From assembly GCA_019914945.1 (NCBI GenBank), contig CM034112.1, positions 5,479,001 to 5,543,000 of the forward strand: a stretch of DNA of 64,000 bases, read 5' to 3'. Position numbers and translations under genes: made by a program. The stretch's first letter is position 1, and every line of letters starts with the position of its first letter. Source of the stretch: Typha latifolia. Taxonomy: Eukaryota; Streptophyta; Magnoliopsida; Poales; Typhaceae. Positions 23,494 through 33,931 of the stretch are shown here, piece after piece. The notes beneath the pieces are model-generated. The model searched no databases, was not told the DNA's origin, and worked only from the letters and a program-made list of their open reading frames with translations.

Positions 23494-23830
23494 TGATACG
23501 TTTAGTTAGGATCTTTTCTTATTATGTTAGTTGTTTATTTTTATTAAAATAAAATTTCTGTAGGTCGGGTTCAAACGCAAGAAGGGTCATGTTCGAATGC
23601 CCTTGCGATCGTCTGCATCAGGTTCGCAAATACAAAGAACAGATATTGTACATTCAAACATAGTTGGGTGAGTTTGAACGCTCGCGTTCGAACGCCTACA
23701 TCGCGTTCGCACATACAGAGAACGTCTTTTGGTGCGTTCGAACGCAATCGGGCGCGTTTGAATGCAATCGGCGGGAATCCTCTAGAATTAGGGTTACATA
23801 TTATTTTAGGAGTTATTGGTTAGCCTCTAT
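23494..23830 (+). repeat. Family B 3' LTR, truncated
   Basis: Starts TGATACGTTTAGTTAGG and follows the 5' LTR to about TTAGCCTCTAT, where unrelated copia-derived sequence begins. Only the first 337 bp remain, including four or more GCGTTCGAACGC-type motifs. Confidence 0.88.
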
Positions 23831-24124
23831 TTTGCAAAGACTTCAAATTGAGCAATCAACAAGACTAGAATATTTTGCACATCAATCCCTGCAAATAAAC
23901 ATATACCAATCTAAGATCAAGTGAAAATAACTTGAAATGAATAAACAATCCGAACACAAGTTATCAATGGAGCATAAGTTCAAAAGTACTTAAACAGACA
24001 AAGTTCACAATTCCTCCAAGCAAAGTTATAAGCAAGATTAGAAAGATAGAAAGACTCTAATAAACTCCCCCTACACACCTAGACACCTAGACACTCTCCC
24101 CCTTTTTAACACAAATGCCAAAGA
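23831..24124 (-). other. Non-coding 3' remnant of the copia element
   Basis: Downstream of the extra ORF on the minus strand there is a GTGTCTAGGTGTCTAG repeat, a second purine run (GTAGGGGGAG) and AT-rich sequence up to the junction with the B LTR at 23,830. No TGTTAGG-type LTR start is visible. Confidence 0.5.
24094..24107 (-). other. Polypurine tract of a copia-type element
   Basis: The minus strand reads AAAAAGGGGGAGAG just downstream of the extra ORF. A run of this kind primes plus-strand DNA synthesis in copia elements, so an LTR is expected to have followed. Confidence 0.6.
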
Positions 24125-25144
24125 CTAGGAACTCGGAGGAAACTGACGCTGAAGAATCGTCAACACAGAGTCAAGTACAGTCCCCTAACGAGCTTGCTCA
24201 GCTCGTAAATCATGCACTACCGAATGGAGATCCTGCACTCGAGTACTAAGCTGATCGAAACGGTCAGAGTACTGTGGTAACTCCCCCTCAGAGTGAGATG
24301 TGTCACCGTCATAGCTATCATCAGAGCTGTCGAGGTGCAAGGAGTGACTAGCGGCGGAAGAGGACGGCTTGAGAGGAGACGACTAGTCGTGAGCTTGACT
24401 CTGCTTAAGAGTAATCCGATCCAACGGTTTGTGAGAAGTAAGAGAAGGTTCCGAAGCATCCACACACACCCCACTCTGAGTGCACAAATTTGTAATAAAG
24501 ATGCCAAACGGTAACCCCTCACGAGGTGCTCCTTTTTGTGCAGCTGTGAGTATTGAATCATAGATCACCGCAGCCAAATCAACCGAGACTCCAGATAACA
24601 TTGCATGAAGAAGGAATGCACGATCCAGACTAATACTTGAATGTCGAGTCTTGGGGGTGACATTGTACAGACAAAACAGGTGAAGCATGCGAGCCACGAA
24701 CGTCAACTTCGCATGAGGCATCATGTTTCCCTTCCAACGTTCCCCTTTGATCAGTACAGTGCCAGCATATTCATCGACATCTGGAAGTGGAGCAGACGTT
24801 GGATATTGGAACTCACCATCAAGAAGACGAAGTTTAGCGTGAATAACATCTGAGTCCAAGTATACAGACACCCCATGAATAGTAGAACGTATACAGCGGT
24901 CTAAGACCGTGGCATTACTAAAAAATTCCCGAACAACTTCCACATAAGCAGTCCCGCTCATCCCACACACCGATAACCATCCTCGCTCGGTAAATATCTG
25001 TTCTATCCCCAAAGATGAAAAATCGGAAATGACCACGGGTCGTTCATAGATAACAGGACAGGTGCCAAAATTATGTTTGTAACACCCCGCAGTCGTAGAT
25101 GTCGAAAACTTGGGAGCTGAAGTAGGTGAGGAAGGCGACCTAGG
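24125..25144 (-). pseudogene. Extra ORF of a SIRE-like copia (putative plant transposon protein domain)
   Basis: Read on the minus strand, the frame runs through YERPVVISDFSSLGIEQIF, ERGWLSVCGMSGTAYVEVVR and HGVSVYLDSDVIHAKLRLL. It continues with GERWKGNMMPHAKLTFVARM and LDRAFLLHAMLSGVSVDLAA, then GLPFGIFITNLCTQSGV. This order matches the plant domain family annotated as putative plant transposon protein, found in proteins encoded near retrotransposons. A TAG at 24383 and another about 155 bp further on interrupt an acidic Ser/Asp-rich tail that ends at 24125. The 5' end is cut at 25145 by X copy 2. The following polypurine tract argues it is a 3'-terminal ORF of a copia element, in the position where SIRE elements carry an env-like ORF. 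Function unknown. Confidence 0.65.
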
Positions 25145-25202
25145 TGTAATAACCCAAGCCCAAGTAAAAAATAAAAAATAAATAAAAAATAAAAAAAAAC
25201 TG

Positions 25203-25236
25203 CACTGCATGGCACGACAGCTCGTGCCATGCAGTG
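25203..25236. repeat. Hairpin-forming inverted repeat, X copy 2
   Basis: Arm CACTGCATGGCACGA, loop CAGC, then the exact complementary arm. Same position relative to the LTR start as the 30-bp palindrome at 7311. Confidence 0.88.
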
Positions 25237-25482
25237 GCAAAGATGGGCGCCAGGCGCACCAAGTGCCGGCCCGGCCAACCTGGCCGAGCCAGCTGGCGCG
25301 GTGGGCCCCTACCGCCATTGCCGCCGCAGCCCCCTCCCCACTGCTTCTCTCTCTCTCTCTCTTTCTCTCTCTCTCGAATTCATTTTCATCCCCCTCTCTT
25401 TCTCTCTCAAACACCCCTTCTCTCTCACTCTACCCGCTGCCGCCGCCACCTCCACTAACGTTGGTGAGCTTTCCTCCTTCTC

Positions 25483-25484
<2 letters not shown>

Positions 25485-25536
<52 letters not shown>
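25485..25536. repeat. (CT)26 microsatellite
   Basis: Long CT run within X copy 2, followed at 25,650-25,740 by TTC-rich sequence. Confidence 0.9.
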
Positions 25537-25538
<2 letters not shown>

Positions 25539-25769
25539 CTCTCTTTCTCTCTTTGTCGGCTTTCTCTTGGGCCGTCGGAGGGTTGAGCCGTCGGTGAGAG
25601 GCCGACCGCTGAGTGGCCACCAGCGGCCGCACCCCTCCCCCATGGCCCAACCTTCTTCTTCTTCTTCTTCTTCTTTCTTCTTCTTCTCCTTCTTCTCCTT
25701 CTTCTTCTCTTTCTTCTTCCTCTCCTCCTCCTTCTTCCCTTCTCTCCCTGGTTGCACTCTACAAGGGGT

Positions 25770-25786
25770 GCTGGGCTCGGCCCAGC
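25770..25786. repeat. Second inverted repeat in X copy 2
   Basis: GCTGGGC, TCG, GCCCAGC. X copy 3 has GCTAGGC, CGA, GCCTAGC at 32410-32426, i.e. the same stem with a paired change. Confidence 0.75.
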
Positions 25787-25829
25787 GCCTTGCTGTGCAT
25801 GGTGCTGGGCTGAGCCCAACACTATATAC

Positions 25830-25866
<37 letters not shown>

Positions 25867-26948
25867 ATTAGTTTAGCTTAGTTAATTTAATGTATTTAAG
25901 TTATACAAATTAAATATAATTGTATCATCGTAAGTATATAATTCGAATTATATCATGTTTAGCAAAATACCTGCAATATAAATTATTATTTTAATCCTAA
26001 GTAGGTAATAGTAATTATTAGAGTTATGCACGTATATTCTTACATAATTAATTGCAGTAACTTAATTCTTATTTTCTTAATTATCAAAGAGAATAATAGA
26101 CAGATAAAATATATTCTAAATACACAATAAATAATATAATTATGATTAATAAATAACAAAAACAAATATAGAAATGAAGAGTACATAATTACAATAAGAA
26201 ACTATTCTTTTGTCGGGTTAATTTTAATTAATAGAAAGACTGACATATTTGTTATCGTAGCAGCGTGAACGAGTGGTGGTTTGGTATTTACAGTGGTGTG
26301 AGTAGTCTTATCCCTTAGACGCCTTTCTCAAATTAGGTTATATTATATATTTATATACATGCATGTTTTGGCCTCTAGCATGATTATATGATTTTATCTA
26401 GAGATGATTACAGTCGAGCATATTTTATCATGCATTCTATTATGCTGATTTGGAATATGAGTACATTGGTGATATATATATATATAGATGATTAGAGATG
26501 ATTCTACTGTTATAATTGTATACCGAGTTGATCTGTAGCATGAGTATGCATGTAATAGATTAGCATGAGTATACCTGTGTTGACGATATAGTTGGAGGCT
26601 ACATTGCATCATTTTCAATTGATTTCTATTCCACCTAAATTCCTGTTATGCACTGACTTGTTATCGTACTGGATATATGCATTTGATCTGACATTTAGAA
26701 GGAAAGCATGAAATATGATTAATAGGATAGTTGATAGAAAGCATGAGGATACCCGAGTAGGCGCCAGGGTTAGGGGTGCCTGGAGTGATGATTATGATCG
26801 TTGATATGCGATATCTCGTGGCCCATGTCCGAGGTTAGTTGAGTCTGTGCGCACAGACAATCGGACACATGCCGTTCGCTAGGGCATATGTGGCGAGTTA
26901 TCCTCACGAGGTTTCTATCAAGTATGTGGGGTGCCCGGTCTAGATGGA

Positions 26949-27778
26949 GGTAATGATATCACTCGTTTGCTTAAGTAAAAGTCCGTAGAAATATTAAGAA
27001 CGAAAGCAGAGATGAACGCCAAGATTTTAACATGGAAAAACCCAAACGGGAAAAACAACGGATCTAAACTCGGATCAAAACCAATCACTAAAATAGTAGC
27101 AGTTACAAGACTGACTCACAAAACAACCCATCGATCCAAATGACTTTGTTCCTCTTAGTCTTGTTTGCTAGAACCCACGATTCACTGCTTCTCGTGATTG
27201 AAGTCCAACCTTAGTAACCCTCGAGATTGATCTTTTGTTTAGATAGCCTTTAAGACGAAAGATTAAGTTTTGTAGATAAGTGGAACCTTGTTACTTGAAG
27301 AACCGATGTAGCCTCAAGAAGTCTCCTTCAATAATGTTTCTTCAACCTGCCTAGAGATAAGGCATCACAATCCTTATATATGATCTCCAAGATAGAGCCA
27401 AATCTATATCTTATCCGAACTCACGAAAGTCCAATTTTTTCAAACTCCGTTGGTGCGTTCGAACGCGACCCGGGTGTGTTCAAATGGCATAACTTGATCT
27501 CAAGTGCGTTCGAAGGGGCCCGAGTGCATTCGAACGCGACAACTTAAATTCTTCAGGTTGCGTTCGAACGCGTTTGTGAACGCAGCTCTCGGTCTGTGTG
27601 AACGCAAGTACCCACATTCGAACGTGTTTGTGAACGCGGTGTGAACTCAACAGCTTTTCTCCAATAGTTTTGCAATTATTTAAACTAGAGATATTCTAGA
27701 CTTGTATAAAACTCATATACATGTAAAAATACACTTAGAATATTTTGTACACAATTGCCAATAATTAAAAACCTAACA
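26949..27778 (-). repeat. SIRE-type copia LTR fragment
   Basis: The minus strand starts TGTTAGGTTTTTAATTATTGG (27778) and matches the LTRs at 37817 and 59025, including ATTTTAACATGGAAAAACCC on the plus strand. It lacks the last 50-60 bp of the LTR and has no primer site, so it is a truncated solo LTR. The palindrome-rich part (27440-27650) holds about one 53-bp unit against seven and four in the other copies. Confidence 0.85.
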
Positions 27779-28417
27779 ACCTAATTATTGTAGTATCTCT
27801 CAAGTCTATTTTAACTATTGTACTGCTTAGGTTCTTGGACTGCCATGACACTCTAATTTTGACTAAAATTTCGATGAGGCATCACACAAAACTCATATCA
27901 AACATCTAAGTAGAATCCCATACAATACTCACATCAAACATCTAAGTAGAATCCCATGTAGGAGCCCCTGTTTTACCTCAATTTCTGCACAATTTCTCTT
28001 CTTTCTCTTTTCTAAATTTCTGCTGTACTCGTTCTTGCCCATATTATAATCTTTAAATAGGTGTCCCAACTCATAATCCCCTAATTTAACTAAAAGAACC
28101 GAATGTTCTACAAAAGTCAATGCTCTTTTACTGCTACTACACTCACAATATTGGTGTCCGATTTCAGTTCATACGGGAGTCTCATATCATGTATACCTTA
28201 GATAGTTCTCCAGAGTGAAACAAAAATTCCAGTGATACTGCAAAAATAAAATTTGCGTTTAGTATAAATAACCCCATATCTTTTAACTCTCTCTCTCTCT
28301 CTCAATAAATTTGAATCATGTGAAGCATAGCACACTTGACTGTGGTGCAGGTGTGCAATTTATTAACACTCCCCTGGTAATAACTGCTCCTATCTAATGT
28401 ACTGCTACTAACATTCA

Positions 28418-28609
28418 ATGCCATGTGAGAAATATGAATTGTCTACTCCCAGCTTGGTTGAGAAATATGAATTGTCTACTCCCAGCTTGGTTGGTGTACA
28501 TTTCGTACTACGGGTGGTGCATATGGATAACTCTGTAGAAGGGGAGAAAAGGAAGGACGTGGTTTTTGAAGTGCCCACTGGTTCAGGCAAAGTTGGAGAC
28601 TCACACTGA
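28418..28609 (+). CDS. Short frame with internal 33-bp duplication, unknown
   Basis: A 63-residue frame. Residues 4-25 are a duplicated 11-residue unit (EKYELSTPSLV twice), followed by GVHFVLRVVHMDNSVEGEKR and KDVVFEVPTGSGK. The second half has balanced composition, unlike the low-complexity frames elsewhere, so it could be an exon remnant of a host gene. I do not recognise a family. No start context or splice sites were convincing. Confidence 0.25.
   Translation: MPCEKYELSTPSLVEKYELSTPSLVGVHFVLRVVHMDNSVEGEKRKDVVFEVPTGSGKVGDSH
28427..28492. repeat. 33-bp tandem duplication
   Basis: Two identical copies of a 33-bp unit beginning GAGAAATATGAATTG, at 28427-28459 and 28460-28492. The period is a multiple of three. 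Confidence 0.95.
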
Positions 28610-29091
28610 GTGCTTTAGGATTGCTAACTTGTTCTAATTAACCTAAACTTATCCTGCAATCTAAAATAAATATATTGTTAAATATCAAATATATCACTCA
28701 GTTCATCTCATCTGTTACGGCCTTACCTTAAACCCTACATCTTAGACAATATAGAAGTATTTTCTGTCATTTGATGCTTATGGTTAAGTAAACGTAATAC
28801 TGGAGTTGCACCAAACTAATGTCAGGGTGTTGTTTGGGTGTAAAATGCAAAAGGAATGCAGGGTGAGCAACAATAAATGAAAAAAGAAAAGGAATGACAG
28901 AACTACAGATAGATAACTAGATAGATAGAAGTTTTCTCTTTCTAATATTATTCTCACTCGTTAAAAAAGAAGACAAAAAAAGAAGATAAAGAAAGAAGAC
29001 AAAATAAGAAGATAAAGAAAGAAGACAAATTCACAAATCTATTAAAATTAGAGATCCTAATGGCACTATAAGGGAGGGTCTTGTTGAATAT

Positions 29092-29259
29092 TAAATATGA
29101 GCGTTTAGTCCCACGTTAAAAACCGAGTAAAAATTGGAATGACATACAAAGATTCTTGGATCCATCACCTAATAGGGCTAAAGCTTTTGGGTTGAGTTAG
29201 AATTTTAAGTTTATCTTAACCTAAGTTCACATCGACTAGGATTCCCCATTTCCCTAACA
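29092..29259 (+). mobile_element. TRIM-like short LTR, 168 bp
   Basis: Begins TGTTGAATATTAAATATGAG, contains the TTTAGTCCCACG motif and the GCTTTTGGGTTGAGTTAG motif seen in plant terminal-repeat retrotransposons in miniature, and ends CCCTAACA. A primer-site-like TGGTAATAGATC follows at 29262-29273. A second LTR was not found, so the element is partial. Confidence 0.55.
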
Positions 29260-30404
29260 ATTGGTAATAGATCCCGATGATTTGGCAATTCCTACTCAAA
29301 AGAGATTTGGTGTACCCAAATTGATGCTCTGGTGTGCATACATAGGGCATTTTTTTTTTTTTTTGGAGAAGCCATGATAACGTGGTAGTCACAATATGGT
29401 GCAGTTGTGGTCTTGAGGAACTCTTGAGACCTATAGATGAACCGAAGAAAATTTGGTAAGGCTTGGTTGACTTTGGCTACAAATGGGAAATGAAAAATTA
29501 TTAAATATTACATGAGAGAGTTTCAATCTTATATTATAAAAAAGTGGAAATGTTTATATACTATGTAATCTGACAGAACCCAAATAGTCTGCAACTAATT
29601 ATTAAGTTATTACTAATATAGGGATAAAATATAATCAAACTTGCATTATGCAAATCATCGCCTAATATAATAGAATACAAATATATGCATCAAATATACG
29701 TATGCCTAGCTTAGCTCATTTTTTCTCTAAAATGTCTTTCATAATATTTCACATCGCTATCAAATACCAAATATATAAGGATTAGAAAAAAAAAAGAAAT
29801 AAATAGATATTAGAAATAAAAAGAAATAAATAGTCATAAGCTAAATGCTAAGAGAATAGACCTTACCCCAATTAGCAATATTAAACATAAAATAAATTAT
29901 ATATTGAATAATATGAATCAGAAAAGAGTATGATGTTACTAATAAGCATGTAAATATATCCTCAATAATGCATCAATATATAATAGACATTATATCATGA
30001 ATAAGCATGCACATATATCTTTAATTATATATATATATATACTATGATACAATAATATCATAACTTTCTTAAATATAATAACATATGATGAATGATAACC
30101 ATGACCCTACTATCACATTTTCAAATGTAACCACATATGATGCATGATGGCTACTCGATAATCATGTATATTAGATGATAATAAAATAAATACAGTTCTT
30201 AATATCTCAATTATCAATATCAACTCTAAATGACACTATCATACTAAGCCACCATCCACCACATCTAGTATCCAATTTCACTATCCTACCTGGCTCAATC
30301 ATACTTTGACAATTATACGAATATATCAATTGTCCATCTAGACTGGACTACTAATCTAGCTGACAGAAAATACATAGGATACTCTACATATCAATAATCA
30401 TTAT

Positions 30405-30815
30405 AATATATAGCTAACCTTTACATATAACAAGCAACGCATATATCATATAGCTAACTTGATCTCTATAGCGAGCAATGTATAAATTATATAGCTAACC
30501 ATCACCTATAGTGACCAATACATATATTATATAGCTAACCTTCGCATATTTAACGAAGTATGTATATATATCTTATAGTTAACCCTCGTATATAATGAGC
30601 AATATATATCATATGGTTAACTCTTGGATATAATGAGCAATGTATATATCTTATAGTTAACTTTTGCATATAACGAACAATGAATTTATCGTATAGTTAA
30701 CCCTTACGTATAGTGAGCATTATATATATTATGTAGCTAGCCCCTCACATATAATGAGTAATGTGTATATCATATAGCTAACCCTCATATATAGAGAGAA
30801 ATGTAAATGTCATAT
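30405..30815. repeat. Degenerate minisatellite, unit about 45 bp
   Basis: About nine repeats built on ATATAGCTAACCCTCRCATATA followed by GAGCAATGTATATATCAT-type sequence. Units are heavily diverged and vary in length. Absent from X copies 1 and 2 at the matching place. Confidence 0.75.
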
Positions 30816-31705
30816 AATAATATATCTAGTATCCCCATGCTTCCTGTCAATCACTCAGTTATATTGTTTTCATGAGTTCTTTCTAAATGATAGGTTATAT
30901 GCATTTATCTAGAACTATATCAAATCATGTATTTCAAAAATTTAGGTGGTAAGGCGGTCAAATAAAATATATGATGTAATACAATCTCTAATTAGATATC
31001 TATTATATGCATACTTATGCTAGAGATTTACTAAACAAATAAAATATAAATATTATATCCATCTCTAATTATTTCTATATTATTTGGATACTTATGTCCC
31101 AAATCAATTTAACAAATAAATGATCACAATATGCTTATCTTTAATCATCTCTATATAGGATCATATAAGTATGATTAAAGCTAATATATATATATATATA
31201 CTATAATATAGGGTTAAACTACTCACCGTTTGATCAAAAGACATAAAATACATTTTCCTCATGTCTGTCAACTAAACATTAACGTAGTAGGGTCCATAAA
31301 GTCTCAAATAAAGGGTTCAAGATTTTAAAATATTTAGATAGTTGAAGTTAGCTATTTATTCAATTAGAATATATTCATGTAAAATATAATGATTTATTAG
31401 ATCGCAAAAGAACTAGATTTATATGGTATAATTAATTAAACATTAATATGTTATTACTATAAATTATATTTATCTATTAAAAATCCTTGTTTGCTAATTA
31501 TAGAATAGGCATACAATAATTAAAATTATTTGTAATTCTTACTCTTGCTTGATCAATTAGTAACTATATATAAAATAGTCTTTTCTTAATTATATAAAAT
31601 AAAAATAATCCTATTATCTGATTCTATACACAATAGTATATAATAATTGTTAGAATTATATACATATATATATATATATATATATGTAACTAATAGATAT
31701 ATTTA

Positions 31706-32257
31706 GGGTTAAATATATTTTACTCTCCTATACTTATGGTTAAAATTATATTATCTCCTATACTTTGAAAAGTCTCAAACTAGTTCCTGTACTTATGACT
31801 GAAGTGTGATTATTGATTTTTCTATCCAAATTAGCAGAGTGTGCCGAAAATATTTTAAAAAATTGAATGGCGAGCTAAACATTTTTAATTTTTATAGACA
31901 AAAACGCCATTCCCTCTTATATAAGCTTTTATTCTCTTCAAAGAGTACATGTTTTTTCTTCTCACTTTCGAGATTGTGCGAACTATATAGTAAGTTTGAT
32001 TAAACGTGGTTTTTTATGATATTTAATAGTTAGATCATATCTAGGAATATGGCAAATATGAGTTAAAAAATTAGATAAAAAATATATCTAAAAAATTAGA
32101 TAATAAGCACAACTAAGCATTTTGATCATTTGAGCACACTCCATTAACTTTGACAAAAAAAATTGATGGTTTCACTTTCATCGTAAGTATATGGACTTAT
32201 TTGAGACATTTTGAAGTACATGGGGTAAAATAATTTTGAGTAAAATATATTTAATCC
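31706..32257. mobile_element. MITE, 552 bp, possibly Mutator-like
   Basis: The ends GGGTTAAATATATTTTACTC and, on the other strand, GGATTAAATATATTTTACTC form inverted repeats with further imperfect pairing inward. The flanks ATATATTTA (31697-31705) and AAATATTTA (32258-32266) match at 8 of 9 positions; 9-bp target duplications are typical of Mutator-like elements. No transposase. The AT-rich context makes chance similarity of the flanks possible. Confidence 0.6.
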
Positions 32258-32409
32258 AAATATTTATCTATAACTATTTATAAGATGATTATTAATAATC
32301 ATACTAATTACACTTAGCTACTAATCATATTAGTAAGTATATATTATTAAAATAAGATACATAACTAAAAGAAAATTAAATTAAAAAAGGAGAATTCCTC
32401 TGCTATAGT

Positions 32410-32426
32410 GCTAGGCCGAGCCTAGC
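32410..32426. repeat. Inverted repeat in X copy 3
   Basis: GCTAGGC, CGA, GCCTAGC; counterpart of the stem at 25770-25786. Confidence 0.75.
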
Positions 32427-32988
32427 ATTGTCTCTTCTACAAGTTCAGCCTAACACTACAGAGCAGAGAGAGGAGAATGAGGAGAGGAGGAAAGGAAGAA
32501 CAACGAGAAGAAGGATAAGGGGAGGGAGAGAGAGAGGGACCCGAGCCCGAGAGAGAAGAAGGTAGAGGAGCAGTGGTTCGAGATGATCTGCGTCATCAAC
32601 TAAGAGAGAGAGAGAGAGAGAGTTTGAAGAAGAGAGGAGAAAGAGAGAGAGATCGAAAGATACATTTAGAGAGAGAGAGATAGAGTAGAGGCGATAGGGG
32701 TTGCAATCGTGGCGGGCCCCGCTGTGCCCTGCTAGCTTAAGCCCAATTGGCTGGTTGGCAATTGTGGCTCCGCCACGCGCTCCCTCCCTACATGGCATGC
32801 TCTGGTTGGCCGGTCGTGCTTGTAAAATTTTTATTTTTATTTTATTTAGTTTTTAGGATTGTGTTGTTATATTTTCCTTCCCTACTCCATTTCTATCTTC
32901 TAGATCCAAAGTTCTAAGGAAGTTGTAATGATGATAGTGGCATCAAGAAATTTGGAGTTTGGTTTGCTCTCTTGTTTTCTTGCTTTCG

Positions 32989-33890
32989 TGATAGGATTCG
33001 GACTTCACTGATGTCGTCTCTAGCATGGATACAATTTAGGGGTGTCTTTATTTCTTATTTTAGTGTTTGATTCTTAAAAAAATAAGATTTCTTTATGTCG
33101 CATTGGAACGCTGGTGGAGTGCGTTTGAACGCGCTTGTGAACGCCTTCATCAGGTTCGCACATTCAGATAGTGCAAAATATGCGTTCAAATGCGCCTGTG
33201 AATGCCTGCATCGTGTTCGCACATATAGAGAATGCTAAATGTGCATTCGAATGCTATCAGGCATGTTCGAACACTGCCGACAAAAATCTACTATTTTAGG
33301 GTTAATAATTGCCATTTTTGAATTATTTGGTTAGCCTCTAAAGATGTGGATGACAACTATGGAATCATTATTGAATGAATTGAGTTTTATCTTGTCTCCT
33401 TCGTCTTCTTCTCTCCCGTTCTCTCATTCCCCGACATTGCCGCTTTTAGCCTCTCTCAACCAGCCAATTACCCTAGACCCTTAGGAGTGGCCTACTCCTC
33501 CCCTTTCTTCCAATCTATCCATCACTTTGCCCTAACCCTTCCATCACCTATAACCTTTCCACTACCACTTATTCACCGGTGCCACCCCGCTAATGCCGGT
33601 CCACCAATCTCCACCAACACCAAGGATTTCGTGCCTCTATCCATGAATCCTAAGACAGACTCACCGATGTTCATCCACTAATCGGACGATATCTCAAGAT
33701 CCCAACATCCAATTCGCCTGAAACATAATTTGTTGGAAAGATCTTTTCTGGGGGCTACAACATATAAAAAGCTCACATCGATCTGACGGCGGCATCTTTC
33801 AAGATCTATTTCTAAAGTTCCATGTCAGATCCTATCCAGATCTGAAAATCGGAATAGATCGAGCCTTGGCCAAAAGGGAAGATAGTATCA
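32989..33890 (+). repeat. Family A 5' LTR, 902 bp
   Basis: Starts TGATAGGATTCGGACTTCAC and ends GATAGTATCA. The U3 has GCGTTCGAACGC-type palindromes, mostly mutated, at 33,100-33,290. The 3' copy has cleaner ends, TGATACGAT and ATCGTATCA, a 9-bp terminal inverted repeat. Confidence 0.92.
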
Positions 33891-33893
33891 AGC

Positions 33894-33905
33894 TGGTATT
33901 AGAGC
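33894..33905 (+). other. Primer-binding site
   Basis: TGGTATTAGAGC, one mismatch from the initiator tRNA-Met site, three bases after the LTR. Confidence 0.88.
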
Positions 33906-33931
33906 CATCGTTCCTCGGACACGCGTTTCCT

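Larger units (their letters stand above)
17168..23830 (+). mobile_element. Ty3/gypsy family B, copy 2, near full length
   Basis: Order is 5' LTR (17168-18615, with a 600-bp MITE inside), three primer-binding sites, gag, protease, reverse transcriptase, RNase H, integrase, chromodomain-like tail and a truncated 3' LTR (23494-23830). A chromodomain after integrase marks the chromovirus branch of Ty3/gypsy; a Reina-like clade is my guess. Every domain has stops or frameshifts. The truncated 3' LTR means no target duplication can be tested. Confidence 0.92.
25145..26948 (+). mobile_element. Family X LTR, copy 2, 5' portion
   Basis: Starts TGTAATAACCCAAG at 25145 inside the extra ORF, so X inserted into the copia sequence. 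The interior matches the reverse complement of X copy 1, for example the TTTTGGCCTCTAGCATGATT block and the GAGGATAACTCGCC-type block. It stops abruptly near 26,948 where a copia LTR fragment begins; the other end of X is missing. Frames at 25.2-25.9 kb are simple-sequence artefacts. Confidence 0.82.
27779..29091. other. Unassigned sequence between retroelements
   Basis: No retroelement or gene recognised except a short frame at 28418-28609. Contains duplicated AACATCTAAGTAGAATCCCAT near 27,901-27,955, a CT run near 28,290 and AAGAAGA-rich repeats at 28,970-29,030. Confidence 0.5.
29560..32871 (-). mobile_element. Family X LTR, copy 3, diverged
   Basis: Same orientation and order of blocks as X copy 1 (4164-7371): TAATCTGACAGAACCCA at 29565 against TAATCTGGCAGGACCCA at 4420, then the TTGCTAATTATAGAATAGG-type block, the GA-rich tract at 32.46-32.70 kb and the CATGGCATGC remnant near 32,790. 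The first 250 bp of the equivalent of copy 1 (the LTR 3' end) are absent. Much more decayed than copy 1 and interrupted by a MITE and a minisatellite. Confidence 0.75.

Noticed and set aside
25078..25088. TGTAACACCCC as the end of another X LTR
   Set aside because: It lies inside the continuous extra ORF and is 67 bp from the true X start (25145); no X sequence flanks it.
25209..25881. Frames of 66-136 residues around the CT and TTC runs
   Set aside because: Simple-sequence translations within X copy 2.
31806..32003. 65-residue frame
   Set aside because: Lies inside the MITE, AT-rich and without motif.
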